From NCBI GenBank assembly GCA_017304505.1, contig JAFKKQ010000243.1, positions 1-26,234 of the forward strand: a stretch of DNA of 26,234 nucleotides, in the 5' to 3' direction. A model generated the notes under the pieces. The model was not told where the DNA came from. It made no database searches and worked only from the letters and a program-made list of their open reading frames with translations. This DNA is from Hyphomicrobiales bacterium (GTDB lineage Bacteria; Pseudomonadota; Alphaproteobacteria; Rhizobiales; Xanthobacteraceae). Shown in pieces: positions 7,632-15,475 of the stretch; the first letter of the stretch is position 1; each line of letters begins with the position of its first letter. A program made the translations under genes and the position numbers.

Positions 7632-8597
7632 TCAAATCGCGCCGGTTGCGGTCGGGCCGCCGTGGGGCCGATGGCGCTTGACGGCGTCGGGATTGGTCGA
7701 ATCGACGCCCATGTAGACGCCGCGCTCCCAGCTTCGTTTCAGCGGGTCGCGCACCTTGAGCGTCATCCTGCCGATATGCTGAACTTCGATATCGACCGTC
7801 TCGCCGTCCTGCAGAAAGCCCAAGCCCTCGTGATTGGTGCCGCAGGCGATGAGATCGCCGGAGTTCATGGTCATCACGGTTGTGGCCCATTCGACCAGCT
7901 CGGGAACGCGGTGCTCCATGTCGTCGGTATTGTAGTTGTGGCGAAGCTGGCCGTCGTTCCAGAACCGCACGATCAGGTTGTTGGGGTCTTTCACCTCATC
8001 GGCCGTGGCAATGCACGGCCCGATCGGTGCGAAGGTGTCGAACGATTTGCCGAGCCAACTCGTCAACGGCGTCGCCGGCCAGGTGCGCCGGCCCTGTTCG
8101 CGCGCCGAGACGTCGATGAGGCCGGTGTAGCCGAATACGGCGCTTTTCCAGTTGGCGGCCTTCACCATCTTGGCGGGCCCCTTCATCACCAGTGCCAACT
8201 CGGCCTCGTGCATGAACGCCCAGGGCACAGTGTACTCGGGCAGCACGATGGTGTCGCCCGGCCCGATCACCGCATCGGGATTCTTCATGAACATGTTGAG
8301 CGGCCGCGCCTCGCGCTGGGCGTGCTCCCAGTAATTGGCGATACAGCAGAGGATTTTTCCGGGGCGAGGCAGCGGTGCTTTCAACCGCACCTCCGCCATC
8401 GGAAGCGCGGCGGCCGAAGCGGCGAGTTGCTCCAGGCTTGGCCGCAGCCGGTCATAATCGTCGATGATGCCCTGCATGGTGAGTTGCGGTGTGTGCCCCG
8501 CCGTCACCGCGCCGGAAATATCGACCACGCCGCGGCCGGTCACGAGGCCCGGCCGCGCGGCGTCGGTCGCGCCCGACTGAAACAGCACGAGTTTCAC
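7632..8597 (-). CDS. Fumarylacetoacetate hydrolase (FAH) family protein
   Basis: This 321-residue protein is of the FAH superfamily, which cleaves or isomerises oxo-acid products of aromatic ring cleavage with a divalent metal. The metal-binding segment HEAELALVMKG carries the E.E pair. GYTGLIDVSARE supplies the Asp, WLGKSFDTFAPIGPCIAT holds the conserved Lys region, and NSGDLIACGTNHEGLG is the C-terminal signature. The N-terminal extension of about 80 residues fits the longer, HpcE-like members. The start is GTG 8597, with GGGGAGGG a few bases upstream. It is the first gene of a minus-strand pair and is divergent from the extradiol dioxygenase gene at 8786, which fits a role just after ring opening. 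Hydrolase, decarboxylase or hydratase chemistry cannot be distinguished by eye. Confidence 0.9.
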   Translation of the reverse strand: MKLVLFQSGATDAARPGLVTGRGVVDISGAVTAGHTPQLTMQGIIDDYDRLRPSLEQLAASAAALPMAEVRLKAPLPRPGKILCCIANYWEHAQREARPLNMFMKNPDAVIGPGDTIVLPEYTVPWAFMHEAELALVMKGPAKMVKAANWKSAVFGYTGLIDVSAREQGRRTWPATPLTSWLGKSFDTFAPIGPCIATADEVKDPNNLIVRFWNDGQLRHNYNTDDMEHRVPELVEWATTVMTMNSGDLIACGTNHEGLGFLQDGETVDIEVQHIGRMTLKVRDPLKRSWERGVYMGVDSTNPDAVKRHRPHGGPTATGAI

Positions 8598-8732
8598 GAA
8601 ACCCTCCCCGCTTTATCGTTAGGTCAAAATACAGCACATCCGCGGGGCTCCAGCCAGCCGGGTTATGCGGCGCATATCAGGTCTGACGGCAAGAGGGCGT
8701 GAAATTGCCTCGCTTCGGGGGGTGCGATATCG

Positions 8733-8743
8733 TTTGTATCAAA
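8733..8743. promoter_or_regulatory. Possible operator in the divergent promoter region of the catabolic cluster
   Basis: TTTGTATCAAA is a near-perfect inverted repeat (TTTG/CAAA around a three-base centre) and resembles half-site pairs bound by GntR- or FadR-type regulators. It lies in the 188-base gap between the divergent FAH and dioxygenase genes, 43 bases before the latter. A single short palindrome is weak evidence, and no regulator gene is adjacent. Confidence 0.25.
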
Positions 8744-8785
8744 TGAGGCGATGAACGATCCTCGACAACGATAGGGTGGATCACA

Positions 8786-9733
8786 ATGGCTGTCATCAAG
8801 GTCACCGATATCGCTTATGCGCGGCTGCGCGCGCCCGATCTCGACCTGCAGGCGGAGTTCCTTGAGAATTTCGGGATGGTGAAGGCTGCGCGCACCGGCA
8901 ACGCCATCTATTATCGCGGCACCGATCCGGTGCACCACATCCACATCACTGAAAAAGGCGAACCGAAATTTGTTGGTCTTGCCTATCACGCGGCAAGCGA
9001 AGACGATCTGAAGACCGTGGCCAAGCTGCCCGGTTCCTCCGGCATCGAACACCTCGACGAGCCGGGCGGCGGTCAGCGCGTCCGCCTGACCGAGCCGAAC
9101 GGTTACCAGATCGAAGTCGTGTGGGGCATGGACAAGGTGCCGGAAATTCCGGCGCCGCGTCAGGCGCTCAATTCGGGGGCGGCGCCCATCGCACGCGCCG
9201 GCGAAATGATGCGGTTGCCGAGAGGGCCATCACGGGTGAAGCGCGTCGCCCACGGCGTACTCGGCACGCCAAAGGTCAAGGACACCGTCAACTGGTTCCG
9301 TCATCACCTCGGCTTCATCTGCTCGGACGACGTCTACGCCGGCAGCAAGGACAACCTGATCGGATCGTTCAACCGCTGTGACCGCGGCGATACCTACGTC
9401 GATCATCATGTGTTCTTCGCCATCAGCCATGACCACGCCGGCCTGAACCACATCTCGTTCGAGGTGCAGGACATGGATGACGTATTCATGGGCCATCACC
9501 ACATGCGCGACACCGGTAAGTACGAGCACATGTGGGGGATCGGCCGGCATCTGCTCGGCAGCCAAGTTTATGACTATTGGGCCGACCCGTGGCGGCGCGT
9601 CCACGAACACTGGGCCGACAGCGACCGGCTCAACATCAAGAACGGCTCGAACTTGGTGCCGGCCGAGGAGGCCCTCGTTTCGCAATGGGGCGAGCCGCCG
9701 CCGGAGAAGTTCATCACCCACGTCAGCGCATGA
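8786..9733 (+). CDS. VOC-family type I extradiol ring-cleavage dioxygenase
   Basis: The 315-residue protein has two vicinal-oxygen-chelate modules, residues about 5-115 and 150-280, as in BphC/catechol 2,3-dioxygenase enzymes that open catecholic rings beside the two hydroxyls using Fe(II). In the catalytic C-terminal module the metal ligands are His156 (VAHGVL), His222 (GLNHISFEV) and Glu274 (RRVHEHW). An active-site His is likely at HH207-208 (DHHVFFAIS). The N-terminal module ends with the usual PNGYQIEVVWG. The start ATG 8786 has a GGGTGG-type Shine-Dalgarno upstream. It is divergent from the FAH-family gene and followed by the decarboxylase-like amidohydrolase. The substrate is not predictable; a hydroquinone- or catechol-type ring is possible. 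Confidence 0.87.
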   Translation: MAVIKVTDIAYARLRAPDLDLQAEFLENFGMVKAARTGNAIYYRGTDPVHHIHITEKGEPKFVGLAYHAASEDDLKTVAKLPGSSGIEHLDEPGGGQRVRLTEPNGYQIEVVWGMDKVPEIPAPRQALNSGAAPIARAGEMMRLPRGPSRVKRVAHGVLGTPKVKDTVNWFRHHLGFICSDDVYAGSKDNLIGSFNRCDRGDTYVDHHVFFAISHDHAGLNHISFEVQDMDDVFMGHHHMRDTGKYEHMWGIGRHLLGSQVYDYWADPWRRVHEHWADSDRLNIKNGSNLVPAEEALVSQWGEPPPEKFITHVSA

Positions 9734-9797
9734 CGGCACGCCGGCGGCGTTGGCGTTGACCGCCGTTTTTCCCGCGCGGCTTTAGAATCCGGTTGCC

Positions 9798-9819
9798 ATG
9801 CCCCGCGAAAGCGGGGCAT
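9798..9819. repeat. Short palindromic element (perfect hairpin with GAAA loop)
   Basis: ATGCCCCGC (9798-9806) and GCGGGGCAT (9811-9819) form a perfect nine-base stem closed by the tetraloop GAAA. It lies in the 161-base gap between the dioxygenase and the amidohydrolase genes. It is a cleaner version of the unit found in the palindrome at 6486-6552, so both belong to one dispersed family. There is no T run, so termination is doubtful; an effect on mRNA stability is possible. Confidence 0.75.
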
Positions 9820-9894
9820 CCCTTTCCCGCACCCCGCAGGGGACGGGATCGCTCGGCGGCGCCGGGAAATGAAAAGAGGACGAACGAGTAGAAT

Positions 9895-10824
9895 ATGGCC
9901 AACAAGATCATCGCCATCGAGGAACACTTCACATCGCCCACGCTGCGCGAGCTCGTCAGCCCGAAGCCCGGGATGATCCAGGACAAGCTCAACGAGCTTG
10001 CCGGCATCCGCATCAAGGAAATGGACGAGGCCGGCATCGACATGCAGGGCCTGTCCGAAAACAACCCGGCCGCGCACAATCTTGATCCCGAAACCGCTGT
10101 GAAGGCCGCACGCGGCTCCAACGACTTCCTCTACGAGACAATCCAGGCCAATCCGTCGCGATTCTTCGGCTTTGCCGCCCTGCCATTGCCAGACCCGAAA
10201 GCAGCGGCGGACGAACTGGAGCGCGCCGTCACCAAGCTCGGCTTCAAGGGTGCGATGATCATGGGAACGACGAACGGCCAGTTCCTCGACGAAAGGAAAT
10301 TCCGCCCGATCTTCGAACGTGCCGCCAAGCTCGACGTGCCGGTCTACATCCACCCATCGCCGGTGAAGCCCGAGATCATAGAGGCGTTCTTCAAGGATCA
10401 CGTCGCGCTGTCCGGCGCGCCGCTGGGTTTTGGCCTCGAAACGCTGACGCACACGTTCCGCCTCATCACCTCGGGGCTGTTCGACGAATATCCGGCGCTG
10501 AAGATCATCGTCGGCCATCTCGGTGAAACCGCGCCGTACACGCTGTGGCGTACCGAGCATAACCTCGACAAGATGATGAAGATGCCGAAGCTCCTCGGCG
10601 AATATTATCGCGCGCACTCCTGGCTCACCACCAGCGGTGCCTTCTCCAACTCGGCGCTGGCCTGCGCCATTGCCGAGATGGGCGTGGAGCGCATCATGTT
10701 CGCGGTCGACTGGCCCTACATCAACAATGCGCTTGGCACCAAGTGGCTGAAGCAGGCGCCGGTTAGCGACAACGACCGCGCGCTGATCTTCGAAGGCAAC
10801 GCCCGCAAGCTGCTGAAGCTCTGA
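9895..10824 (+). CDS. ACMSD / gamma-resorcylate decarboxylase-type metal-dependent amidohydrolase
   Basis: This 309-residue TIM-barrel protein belongs to the amidohydrolase-2 branch that performs non-oxidative decarboxylation of aromatic acids. It opens with IAIEEHF, giving metal ligands Glu9 and His11. Further ligands are His153 (VYIHPSP) and Asp272 (FAVDWPY), and His208/Glu211 lie in IIVGHLGE. The spacing follows gamma-resorcylate (2,6-dihydroxybenzoate) decarboxylase, including the C-terminal GNARKLLKL. The start ATG 9895 has AGAGGA somewhat far upstream (about 16 bases). It lies behind the extradiol dioxygenase gene on the same strand, with a palindrome between, and could provide that enzyme's substrate by removing a carboxyl group. 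A hydrolase role is the alternative. Confidence 0.87.
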   Translation: MANKIIAIEEHFTSPTLRELVSPKPGMIQDKLNELAGIRIKEMDEAGIDMQGLSENNPAAHNLDPETAVKAARGSNDFLYETIQANPSRFFGFAALPLPDPKAAADELERAVTKLGFKGAMIMGTTNGQFLDERKFRPIFERAAKLDVPVYIHPSPVKPEIIEAFFKDHVALSGAPLGFGLETLTHTFRLITSGLFDEYPALKIIVGHLGETAPYTLWRTEHNLDKMMKMPKLLGEYYRAHSWLTTSGAFSNSALACAIAEMGVERIMFAVDWPYINNALGTKWLKQAPVSDNDRALIFEGNARKLLKL

Positions 10825-10839
10825 CCAACGAAACGGCCG

Positions 10840-10867
10840 GGGTCCGGACGGCACGCATGCCGGACCC
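10840..10867 (+). terminator. Stem-loop after the amidohydrolase gene
   Basis: GGGTCCGG (10840-10847) and CCGGACCC (10860-10867) are perfect inverted repeats; an alternative fold pairs GGCA with TGCC in the loop. The hairpin starts 15 bases after the stop codon. It lacks a T run, so it may stabilise the 3' end or assist termination rather than act alone. Confidence 0.55.
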
Positions 10868-10922
10868 TGGACGCCGCGCGCCAGAGCGCGCATAGAGGCG
10901 CAAGCAAACCGAGGCTTGCTCC

Positions 10923-11975
10923 ATGAATGCTGCTCCGAAAACATTGCGCCGGCTGTCCGACCTCGACCAGGCCGGTCTCATCCCGGCCGAGAAGCGTGCC
11001 GTGCTGGAACAGGTCGCGGCGCGCTACGCCATCGCCGTCACGCCGGCGATGGAGGCGCTGATCGACCGTGGCGATCCCAACGATCCCATCGCGCAACAGT
11101 TCGTTCCCGATCCGGCGGAACTCGACGTTGTGCCACAGGAGCGCGCCGATCCGATCGGCGATCACGCCCACAGCCCCGTGGATGGCATCGTCCATCGCTA
11201 TCCCGACCGCGTGCTGCTCAAGCTCACGCATGTCTGCGCGGTCTACTGCCGCTTCTGCTTCCGCCGCGAAATGGTTGGCCCCGACGCCGAGCCGCTGACG
11301 CCGGCGCAACTCGACGCCGCGCTCGGCTATATCGCGGCCCATCCCGACATCTGGGAGGTAGTGCTGACCGGCGGCGATCCGCTGGTTCTGTCGGCGCGGC
11401 GGCTGCGCGATGTCATGGTGCGGCTCTCAACCATCGCCCACGTCAAGGTGATCCGGGTTCACAGCCGCGTGCCGATTGCCGATCCAGCGCGCATCACCGG
11501 TGAATTGGTCCGCGCGCTCAAGGTCGAGGGCAAGGCCACCTACGTGGTGGCGCACGCCAATCACGCCCGCGAATTGACGTCCGCCGCGCGCGAGGCTTGC
11601 GCGCGCATCATCGACGCCGGCATTCCGATGTTGAGCCAGTCGGTGCTGCTCGCCGGCGTCAACGACGACCCGCAAACGCTCGCCGCTTTGATGCGGGCGC
11701 TGGTCGAATGCCGCATCAAGCCGTACTATTTGCATCACGGCGACCTCGCGCCCGGGACCGCGCATTTGCGCACCTCGATCGAGCGCGGCCAGGAATTGAT
11801 GCGTGTGCTGCACGGGCGCTACTCCGGCCTGTGCCAGCCGACCTACGTGCTCGATATTCCGGGCGGTCACGGCAAGTCGCCGGTCGGCCCGAGCTATCTC
11901 TCACGCGACGACGAGGGACGCACCCAGGTCGAGGACTTCAACGGAGGGCTGCATTGCTATCCGCCCGAACCCTGA
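10923..11975 (+). CDS. Lysine 2,3-aminomutase family radical SAM enzyme (KamA/EpmB-like)
   Basis: The 350-residue protein has the radical SAM cluster motif C105-x3-C109-x2-C112 (CAVYCRFC) and GGDP (150-153) for SAM binding. The PLP-binding Lys is K318 in PGGHGK. Asp274 and Asp311 fall where clostridial KamA has its two lysine-binding Asp residues; the intervals 37 and 7 (D274-D311-K318) equal KamA D293-D330-K337. E. coli EpmB, as I recall it, lacks this C-terminal pattern, so lysine to beta-lysine conversion seems possible on free lysine or on EF-P. The clostridial C-terminal extension is missing. The start ATG 10923 has GAGG upstream. Its end overlaps the cupin gene by 22 bases. No epmA or EF-P gene is visible nearby. 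Confidence 0.88.
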   Translation: MNAAPKTLRRLSDLDQAGLIPAEKRAVLEQVAARYAIAVTPAMEALIDRGDPNDPIAQQFVPDPAELDVVPQERADPIGDHAHSPVDGIVHRYPDRVLLKLTHVCAVYCRFCFRREMVGPDAEPLTPAQLDAALGYIAAHPDIWEVVLTGGDPLVLSARRLRDVMVRLSTIAHVKVIRVHSRVPIADPARITGELVRALKVEGKATYVVAHANHARELTSAAREACARIIDAGIPMLSQSVLLAGVNDDPQTLAALMRALVECRIKPYYLHHGDLAPGTAHLRTSIERGQELMRVLHGRYSGLCQPTYVLDIPGGHGKSPVGPSYLSRDDEGRTQVEDFNGGLHCYPPEP

Positions 11976-12394
11976 CCGCACAAGACGTGATCCGCCTGCT
12001 GGATCTCAAGCCGCATCCGGAGGGCGGGCGTTTCCGCGAGACCTTCCGCGATACGCAAACGCTCGAGGGCGGGCGCGCTGCCTCGACCGTCATCTACTTC
12101 CTCTTGGCGCGCGGCGAACGCTCACATTGGCACCGGGTCGACGCCGTCGAAACGTGGCACTGGTACGCTGGCGCGGCGCTGGCACTGTCGATCGGCAGCG
12201 CCGCCCATGTTATCCGTCTCGGCCCCGACCTCGCTTTGGGCGAGCGCCCGCAAGCGATCGTGCGGGCTCATGCGTGGCAAGCGGCGATAAGCCTCGGCGA
12301 CTGGACGCTGTGCGGCTGCACCGTCGCGCCCGGCTTCGAGTTTTCGGGATTCGAGTTGGCGCCGAAGGACTGGGAGCCCGCAAGCTCAGGCTAG
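11954..12394 (+). CDS. Cupin_5 family protein (DUF985)
   Basis: This small cupin has 146 residues. The sequence DVIRLLDLKPHPEGGRFRET is the family's N-terminal signature, followed by STVIYFLLARGERSHWHRVDA.ETWHWYAG with the His-rich barrel strand. Family members are poorly characterised single-domain cupins. The start is TTG 11954: GGAGGG at 11943-11948 is well spaced, and the translation then begins as in relatives. It overlaps the aminomutase gene by 22 bases in another frame, so translation is probably coupled. Its stop (TAG 12392-12394) overlaps the stop end of the convergent phaB gene (12386) by nine bases. No function is inferred beyond the fold. Confidence 0.85.
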   Translation: MLSARTLTAQDVIRLLDLKPHPEGGRFRETFRDTQTLEGGRAASTVIYFLLARGERSHWHRVDAVETWHWYAGAALALSIGSAAHVIRLGPDLALGERPQAIVRAHAWQAAISLGDWTLCGCTVAPGFEFSGFELAPKDWEPASSG

Positions 12395-13111
12395 ATACTG
12401 CCCGCCGTTGGCGGTGAGCGTCGATCCGGTGATGAAGCCGGCGTCGTCGGACGCCAGGAACACCACGCAGCGCGCGATGTCCTCGGGCTCGCCGAGCCGG
12501 CCGACCGGAATCAGCGGCAGGATGCTCTTTTCCAAAACATCCTTCGGCACCGCCTGCACCATCTCGGTGTTGACGTAGCCCGGAGCGATGGCGTTGACGG
12601 TGATGCCGGCGCGCGCGCTCTCCTGCGCCAGCGCCTTGGTGAAGCCGATCTCGCCGGCCTTGGCGGCGGAATAATTGGTCTGGCCGAACTGTCCTTTCTG
12701 GCCGTTGATCGAGGAGATGTTGACGATGCGGCCGAACCTGCGTGCACGCATGCCGTCGATGACATTACGGCACATATTGAACAGTGAATTGAGATTTGTG
12801 TCGATCACCGCGGTCCACTGTTCGGGCTTCATGCGGTGAAGCTGTGAGTCGCGGGTGATGCCGGCATTGTTCACCAGCACTTCGACGGGGCCGAGGTCGG
12901 CTTCAACCTGCTTGATGCCGGCGGCGCAGGCTTCGAACGAGGACACGTCCCACTTGTAGACGGCAATGCCGGTTTCGGCCTTGAAGGTCTGCGCGGCCGT
13001 ATCGTTGCCGGCATAACTGGCTGCGACCGTGTAGCCCGCCGCTTTGAGCGCCTTCGAGATGGCCGCCCCGATTCCACGTGTGCCGCCGGTCACCACTGCG
13101 ACGCGAGACAT
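12386..13111 (-). CDS. phaB: Acetoacetyl-CoA reductase
   Basis: This 241-residue short-chain dehydrogenase reduces acetoacetyl-CoA to (R)-3-hydroxybutyryl-CoA with NADPH, the second step of polyhydroxybutyrate synthesis. The cofactor motif TGGTRGIG is at residues 8-15, NNAG at 81-84, and the catalytic residues are Ser134, Tyr147 and Lys151 (YSAAK). The segments NISSINGQKGQFGQTNYSAAK and TPTRVGRLGEPEDIAR-like IPVGRLGEPEDIAR are typical of PhaB. The start ATG 13111 has GGGAGAG upstream; the longer frame to 13180 is not family-like. It lies downstream of phaA on the same strand, separated by 154 bases containing a strong hairpin, so its level may differ from that of phaA. Confidence 0.95.
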   Translation of the reverse strand: MSRVAVVTGGTRGIGAAISKALKAAGYTVAASYAGNDTAAQTFKAETGIAVYKWDVSSFEACAAGIKQVEADLGPVEVLVNNAGITRDSQLHRMKPEQWTAVIDTNLNSLFNMCRNVIDGMRARRFGRIVNISSINGQKGQFGQTNYSAAKAGEIGFTKALAQESARAGITVNAIAPGYVNTEMVQAVPKDVLEKSILPLIPVGRLGEPEDIARCVVFLASDDAGFITGSTLTANGGQYLA

Positions 13112-13180
13112 CGATCTCTCCCATGTTTGACGCTCTCTTCCTGGCGTCTTCAAATGGCAGCTTAAAGACGGAAACGACAA

Positions 13181-13207
13181 CGGGCCACGGCTTTAAGCCG
13201 TGGCCCG
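13181..13207 (-). terminator. Strong hairpin between phaA and phaB (attenuator or partial terminator)
   Basis: CGGGCCACGGC (13181-13191) and GCCGTGGCCCG (13197-13207) form a perfect 11-base stem with loop TTTAA. On the minus strand it follows the phaA stop by about 58 bases, and the sequence behind it is moderately T-rich. On the plus strand a true T run follows (13214-13218), but no plus-strand gene reads into it. It may uncouple phaB expression from phaA or protect the phaA mRNA end. Confidence 0.7.
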
Positions 13208-13265
13208 CCATTCTTTTTGCATCGCGGTTTGCGGTGCGAAACAAAAAGCTCAGCGTTCAACGCGC

Positions 13266-14600
<1,335 letters not shown>

Positions 14601-14708
14601 TCATGATTTTCGGGCTTTGGACGGGACCGGCACTGCACAAATCAGTGGCCGTCCGTTTGGAAACCGCTTAGCCTTGCCACGGGGCAGGCAGGGGGAGCGT
14701 GAGGTCAG

Positions 14709-15323
14709 ATGGCGAAGTCGGAAGAGCCGATCACGATCAAGAAGTACGCCAACCGGCGGCTCTACAACACGGGGACCAGCACGTATGTGACGCTCGAAGA
14801 CCTTGCAGCGATGGTGAAGTCCGGCGACGACTTTGTGGTCTACGACGCTAAGACCAACGAGGACATCACCCGCTCCGTGCTGACCCAGATCATCTTCGAG
14901 CAGGAGAACAAGGAGGGCGGACAAAACCTCCTTCCGATCAATTTCCTGCGTCAGCTCATCCGCTTCTACGGCGACAGCATGCAGATGCTGGTGCCGCGCT
15001 ACCTTGAGGTTTCGCTGGACTCGCTTACGCGCGAGCAAGCCAAGTTCCGCGAGCAGATTTCGCAAGCCTTCGGCATGGGCGGCTTCGGCGGCATCGAGGA
15101 TCAGGTGCGCCGGAACATGGAGATGTTCGAGCGCACCTTTGCGATGTTCGCGCCGTTCGCGCGCCAGGGCGGCCAAAGCAGCCAGGGCACGCCCGAGCCC
15201 GAAAAGGAAACCAAGCCGGCCGGCAACGCCGGCGGCACGGGCGGTGGCGACATCAACGACCTCAAGCGGCAAATGGAAGAGATCCAGCGCCGCCTCGATC
15301 GTCTTGGCGATAAAGACAAGTAG
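14709..15323 (+). CDS. phaR: Polyhydroxyalkanoate synthesis repressor PhaR
   Basis: The 204-residue DNA-binding regulator opens with IKKYANRRLYNTGTSTYVTLEDL, the hallmark of the PHB/PHA accumulation regulator DNA-binding domain (residues about 8-70). The second domain, FEQENKEGGQNLLPINFLRQLIRFYGDSMQ, follows. The C-terminal third contains a Gly/Met-rich segment, a low-complexity Gly-Pro-Glu linker and a terminal coiled-coil-like helix (INDLKRQMEEIQRRLDRLG). PhaR proteins bind PHB granules and DNA and repress phasin and pha genes when polymer is absent. The start ATG 14709 has GAGG at 14701-14704. It is divergent from phaA and closed by the hairpin at 15363-15387. A GGCGC-N6-GCGCC palindrome at 14514-14529 in the shared promoter region is a possible, unproven, operator. 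Confidence 0.94.
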   Translation: MAKSEEPITIKKYANRRLYNTGTSTYVTLEDLAAMVKSGDDFVVYDAKTNEDITRSVLTQIIFEQENKEGGQNLLPINFLRQLIRFYGDSMQMLVPRYLEVSLDSLTREQAKFREQISQAFGMGGFGGIEDQVRRNMEMFERTFAMFAPFARQGGQSSQGTPEPEKETKPAGNAGGTGGGDINDLKRQMEEIQRRLDRLGDKDK

Positions 15324-15362
15324 GCGCGCACCATCCGTCATCGGAGCGGGCGCGGACAAGGT

Positions 15363-15387
15363 GAGGGCGGGCTCGGGGCCCGCCCTC
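15363..15387. terminator. GC-rich hairpin between convergent phaR and the HtrA protease gene
   Basis: GAGGGCGGGC (15363-15372) and GCCCGCCCTC (15378-15387) form a perfect ten-base stem with loop TCGGG. It begins 40 bases after the phaR stop and lies before the stop of the convergent protease gene (15476). There is no clear T run on either side, so termination efficiency is uncertain. Confidence 0.65.
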
Positions 15388-15475
15388 TGAGTTCGTGCCG
15401 CCTGAGGAGACCGACGGTCGCAGGCGGTACGTCCTCATCGCTTCGTCGACGCGGTATCTTCCCGCTCGACGCGGT

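Noticed and set aside
9574..10944. Minus-strand open frame opposite the amidohydrolase gene
   Set aside because: It is antisense to a gene with all metal ligands in place and has no motif of its own.
14630..14638. GCACTGCAC near the phaR start as a PhaR box
   Set aside because: It is a single short TGC-containing word without clear symmetry, so it could easily occur by chance.
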